A DNA stretch of 64,000 nt from contig DAOTVP010000041.1 of NCBI GenBank assembly GCA_034436155.1, positions 1 through 64,000 of the forward strand, written 5' to 3'. Source of the DNA: GCA-2794515 sp034436155. Its GTDB lineage: Bacteria; Chloroflexota; Anaerolineae; Aggregatilineales; Phototrophicaceae. Position 1 is the stretch's first letter; each line of letters starts with the position of its first letter. The position numbers and the translations under genes were made by a program. This document shows, piece by piece, positions 61,114 to 64,000 of the stretch. The notes under the pieces were generated by a model that saw only the letters and a list, made by a program, of their open reading frames with translations, searched no databases and was not told the origin of the DNA.

Positions 61114-61778
61114 TAACCCCCTTATCAAAAACGGTTTTAGCGATTATCCGCAAAGATTTACGCGCCGAATTACGCAGTAAAGAATTGGTCAGCACGATGG
61201 TGCTGTTCACGTTGCTAAGTGTGCTGGTGTTTAGTTTCGCTTTAGAATTAGACCGCACTGCCCGCCAAGAATTGGTCAATGGGATTTTGTGGGTGACGTT
61301 GGTCTTTGCCAGCATTTTGGGCTTGAATCGCAGTCTTGCCACCGAGCGCGAATTGGGCGGGATGGATGCCATGATGATAGCACCAATTCCACGCATGGCG
61401 ATTTATATCGGCAAAATGGTTGGCAATTTTCTGTTCGTCTTGGTGGTGGGTTTGGTTTTGTTACCCCTTATGACCATCCTCTATAACATCACCCTGTTTC
61501 AAATTCCCCTCATTGCTACGATGGTGCTTGGCACATTCGGCTTATCTGCTATCGGCACATTGCTCGCCGCCATGACCGCCCAAACCCGCTCCCGTGAGAC
61601 ATTATTGCCGATTGCCATGTTGCCTGTGATCATCCCGCTTTTATTGGTGGTGATTGCCGCGGCATCTGCTGTCATGCGTGATGAAAATGCGTGGGTGTGG
61701 ATAGGCGTTTTGGTGTTGGTCGATATGATTTATGCCGTATTGGGCTTGATATTGTTCGAGTATGTTATTGAAGATTGA
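61110..61778 (+). CDS. ccmB: heme exporter permease CcmB
   Basis: The 222-residue protein has six membrane helices and the CcmB opening IIRKDLRAELRSKE, and the VLGTFGLSAIGTLLAAMTAQTRSRE motif region before a LLPIAMLPVIIPLLL helix. It partners CcmA. A 56-base gap with an AT-rich inverted repeat separates it from ccmC. Confidence 0.92.
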   Translation: MITPLSKTVLAIIRKDLRAELRSKELVSTMVLFTLLSVLVFSFALELDRTARQELVNGILWVTLVFASILGLNRSLATERELGGMDAMMIAPIPRMAIYIGKMVGNFLFVLVVGLVLLPLMTILYNITLFQIPLIATMVLGTFGLSAIGTLLAAMTAQTRSRETLLPIAMLPVIIPLLLVVIAAASAVMRDENAWVWIGVLVLVDMIYAVLGLILFEYVIED

Positions 61779-61781
61779 CCC

Positions 61782-61809
61782 AAAATCTATATAATCAAGT
61801 ATAGATTTT
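61782..61809 (+). other. AT-rich perfect inverted repeat between ccmB and ccmC
   Basis: AAAATCTATA (61782-61791) and TATAGATTTT (61800-61809) form a 10-base perfect stem around TAATCAAG, followed by TATAGTTTTT. It could be a weak terminator or attenuator, or an operator for ccmC. Confidence 0.6.
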
Positions 61810-61834
61810 TATAGTTTTTAGGAGATTTTTAACC

Positions 61835-62590
61835 ATGAGTGCTGTTACAAATACAGATATACCGATCTCTGGTGCGAATACAACATCTGCACCGCCCAAT
61901 CGCTTGCGGATATTGACGACCGCCACCATCGTTATGACGATTTTGGGTTTTGTCATGGCGATGTTCGTGGCGCGTACCGATGTTAATCAAGGCGATATCC
62001 AACGGATTTTTTATTACCACATGCCTAGCTTTTTTGGCGCGTTATTCGGGTTTGTCGCTACCGTGATTGGTGGCATCAATTACCTGCGAACTCGTGAGAC
62101 CCGTTGGGATACATTGGCATTGGCGGGTGTCGAGGTCGGTTTGGCGTTGGGGTTGATTAATCTCGCCACGGGGTCTATTTGGGCGCGTCCGATTTGGAAT
62201 ACCTGGTGGACATGGGATCCCCGTCTGACCACCGCCGCCATCATGTGCCTGACGTATGCGGCTTATTTGATGTTGCGGAATGGCATCGAAAATCCAGAAA
62301 AACGGCGCACTTTCGCCGCCGTGTATGGCATTGTCGCCATCACCACCGCGATTCTGACGCTGGTCATCATCCGCATTGTGCCGAATACCATTCACCCCGC
62401 CGTCATCGGACCTAGCCCACAAAATGCCGAAGGCGCGTTTGAATTTTCGCAAAATGTTGGCATGGCGCTCGGACCAAATTTCATCATTTGGGGATTTTTC
62501 ATCCCACTCACATTGATTTGGTGGCGGATTCGCCTGCAAAATCGTGCCGATGCGGTCAATGCCCGCAAAGCCCAACTACTCACAGAATAG
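61835..62590 (+). CDS. ccmC: heme lyase/handling protein CcmC
   Basis: The 251-residue membrane protein loads heme onto CcmE. Six membrane helices and the tryptophan-rich motif WNTWWTWDPRLT (typical WGTWWVWDARLT) are present. The flanking heme-ligand histidines are in YYHMPSFF and NTIHPAVI. AGGAG lies about 8 bases before ATG. ccmF, ccmG and ccmH are not in the window. Confidence 0.94.
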   Translation: MSAVTNTDIPISGANTTSAPPNRLRILTTATIVMTILGFVMAMFVARTDVNQGDIQRIFYYHMPSFFGALFGFVATVIGGINYLRTRETRWDTLALAGVEVGLALGLINLATGSIWARPIWNTWWTWDPRLTTAAIMCLTYAAYLMLRNGIENPEKRRTFAAVYGIVAITTAILTLVIIRIVPNTIHPAVIGPSPQNAEGAFEFSQNVGMALGPNFIIWGFFIPLTLIWWRIRLQNRADAVNARKAQLLTE

Positions 62591-62600
62591 GATGTCATCG

Positions 62601-63494
62601 ATGAAACGATTAGCTTGGCTGATATGCCTCTTGATGTTGGCGATAGTGATGCCTATCCACGCCCAAGAGGAGACCGAAGACGAAGCTGAAACCACATTGC
62701 CACCGATTCCCTATTTTGTGGCAGAAAATAGCGCCCGCAAATTTAATTTGCCGTTGCCGTTTGATTGGCAAAATGTTAGCACCGACCCGAATATCGCCCA
62801 TTTCACCCATCCAGACGGGTTAGGCGATATTTATGCCTTGCCTGTGGATAATGTGGATGCCCAAGTCGCGGCAGAAACGGCTATCCAACAGATAATCGGC
62901 GCAGAAATCACCCTCACACCGCGTTATAGTGGCAAATTCCAATTGGATGGCAACGATTGGGGCAAATATGCCTTTGCATCGGAAAACGGCACGTTCACCG
63001 CGTTCACGCAAACCCGTGACGAAGCGGTGTATGTGGTGTTTTATCACTATCCCCAAACCGACCGCGAATTTTATTTTATGGCGCAAAATGTGGTGGATGA
63101 AAACGCACAAGGCTCGGTACTCGAAGCCCTGCGGACAATTTACCCTGAATTGCCCGATGTTGCCACATCCGAAAGCACCGTGACACTCTCCAATGGTGAT
63201 TGGACACGCCAAACGTATACCGTCGGCGATGCGAGTATCACCACGCTGTGGCAAGAACGAGGCGGTGTGGTATACATCACCGTTGAAAATGGTGATGGTG
63301 CAGTGGTGGATGCGGTGAATAAAGCACTGTTCACCAGCCTGTTCGGATTTTTCGTCACGCCACAAAATTTGGGTTATCTGTGGCTGGGGCTGGTCGTCAC
63401 GTTTGGTATTTTGGGCGTGTTCATCGTCAGTTTGTGGGCGCGTCATCGTAGCCTCACCCGTGATGAGGCGCTGGTGCGTGAATTGGCGAAGTAG
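62601..63494 (+). CDS. exported protein with C-terminal membrane helix
   Basis: The 297-residue protein starts at ATG 62601 with AGGATG upstream. It has a signal peptide (about 1-22, ending HAQEE), a soluble external domain (25-255) and one C-terminal membrane helix (about 262-285) with a basic end. The family is not recognised. The layout (signal, beta-domain, C-terminal anchor) is like the gene at 59207, so both may be parts of the same system. Confidence 0.65.
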   Translation: MKRLAWLICLLMLAIVMPIHAQEETEDEAETTLPPIPYFVAENSARKFNLPLPFDWQNVSTDPNIAHFTHPDGLGDIYALPVDNVDAQVAAETAIQQIIGAEITLTPRYSGKFQLDGNDWGKYAFASENGTFTAFTQTRDEAVYVVFYHYPQTDREFYFMAQNVVDENAQGSVLEALRTIYPELPDVATSESTVTLSNGDWTRQTYTVGDASITTLWQERGGVVYITVENGDGAVVDAVNKALFTSLFGFFVTPQNLGYLWLGLVVTFGILGVFIVSLWARHRSLTRDEALVRELAK

Positions 63495-63530
63495 AAGTCA
63501 TTTTCGGAACAAATCGTAACACGTAAACGT

Positions 63531-63563
63531 CCCTATCAGTAACCGTCCGTTGTACTGATAGGG
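63531..63563 (+). promoter_or_regulatory. perfect inverted repeat at a ribosome-binding site
   Basis: CCCTATCAGTA (63531-63541) and TACTGATAGGG (63553-63563) match perfectly over 11 bases around an 11-base loop. The final GGG is also part of the Shine-Dalgarno GGGAGAA for the gene at 63575. It could be an operator for a dimeric regulator or a hairpin that limits translation. Confidence 0.7.
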
Positions 63564-63574
63564 AGAATTTTATC

Positions 63575-64000
63575 ATGCGAGCCATTTTAGCCATCTGTAT
63601 TTTTTTAGTCACATTCGGGGGTGTGTTCGCCCAAGAAGTCACACCCGAAACTACACCGCCAGCAGAAATCGCCCCCCAAATCCTCATTCAGATGAATACC
63701 TTCAACCCCTGGGCGATTATGAATGGCAATATGACCGAATACAACACCACCACTTTCACATTGTATGAGGATGGGACGGTGATTTATTATGCGTGGGATG
63801 CCGAGACACGCGAATCGAATTATTACACTGTTACGATAGATGCCGATGAATTCATGGCGCAATTCGACCTCGCAGAATTGGCAACCCTCAACGATAAGTA
63901 TACCGAAGAAAATCTGATGGATGCCAACACCAACATCCTGAAAATCTACATCCCCGAAACGGATGATTACAAGACGATAGAGGTGTATGGTTTCGACATT
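63575..64000 (+). CDS. exported protein, cut by window end
   Basis: ATG 63575 follows GGGAGAA. The 142 codons present encode a signal peptide (1-20, ending FAQE), a Thr/Pro-rich start and a beta-rich external domain that continues past the window. I recognise no family. It may belong to the ccm-linked group, as its signal peptide and style are like those at 62601 and 59207. Confidence 0.7.
   Translation, partial: MRAILAICIFLVTFGGVFAQEVTPETTPPAEIAPQILIQMNTFNPWAIMNGNMTEYNTTTFTLYEDGTVIYYAWDAETRESNYYTVTIDADEFMAQFDLAELATLNDKYTEENLMDANTNILKIYIPETDDYKTIEVYGFDI

Overview
The window looks like a chromosomal segment of a Chloroflexota bacterium, probably Anaerolineae or a close relative (inference). 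The signs are secreted and anchored proteins with long Thr/Pro (TPTPT-like) linkers, several GT-C type membrane glycosyltransferases, an alternative bc complex of cytochrome b6-like type followed by a cytochrome c maturation cluster, a T-box ahead of pheST, and moderate GC with frequent TTG/GTG starts. No rRNA, CRISPR array or intact transposase was seen. Two tRNA genes are present: Ser(CGA) and Asn(GTT).

Layout. 1-6315 (all minus) is accessory in character: a GT-C glycosyltransferase, then a TIR domain fused to a family-4-like uracil-DNA glycosylase, then the glycosylase Tag, a DUF4258/DUF2283 pair, a GNAT enzyme and two PIN/antitoxin modules. One module is broken by stop codons, and the two are linked by a 91-bp duplicated scrap of the GNAT gene. 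6507-13389 (plus) has rplI, a RodZ-like protein, rimO, a large membrane protein and a DUF433/DUF5615 toxin-antitoxin pair. 13410-23443 (minus) has ribonuclease Z with a GT-C enzyme, a CopD-like protein and three paralogous glycoside hydrolases. 23660-27053 (plus) has an enoyl-CoA hydratase, two methyltransferases (one damaged) and a lipoprotein. 27251-31721 (minus) is a three-gene ABC-2 exporter and an HNH nuclease.

31722-32830 is a small accessory patch on the minus strand with an excisionase-like HTH gene, its own promoter and a terminator. 32909-38099 is the pheST operon under a Phe T-box, interrupted by an SGNH hydrolase. 38367-53259 is mostly single housekeeping or transport genes: MFS, a solute-binding lipoprotein, coaX, M42 and M1 peptidases, a split ThrE exporter, tadA, ribonuclease D and CorA. 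53513-64000 (plus) is a respiratory block: Rieske protein, cytochrome b, two cytochromes c, ccmE, ccmA, ccmB, ccmC and several uncharacterised exported or membrane proteins that probably serve the same pathway.

Many intergenic gaps carry a family of short imperfect palindromes with shared phrases, which I read as a dispersed mosaic repeat. The best candidate for an undescribed system is the TIR-glycosylase fusion at 2992-4092. Its glycosylase half has lost all four iron-sulfur cysteines, and it lies in a run of toxin-like and DNA-repair genes.
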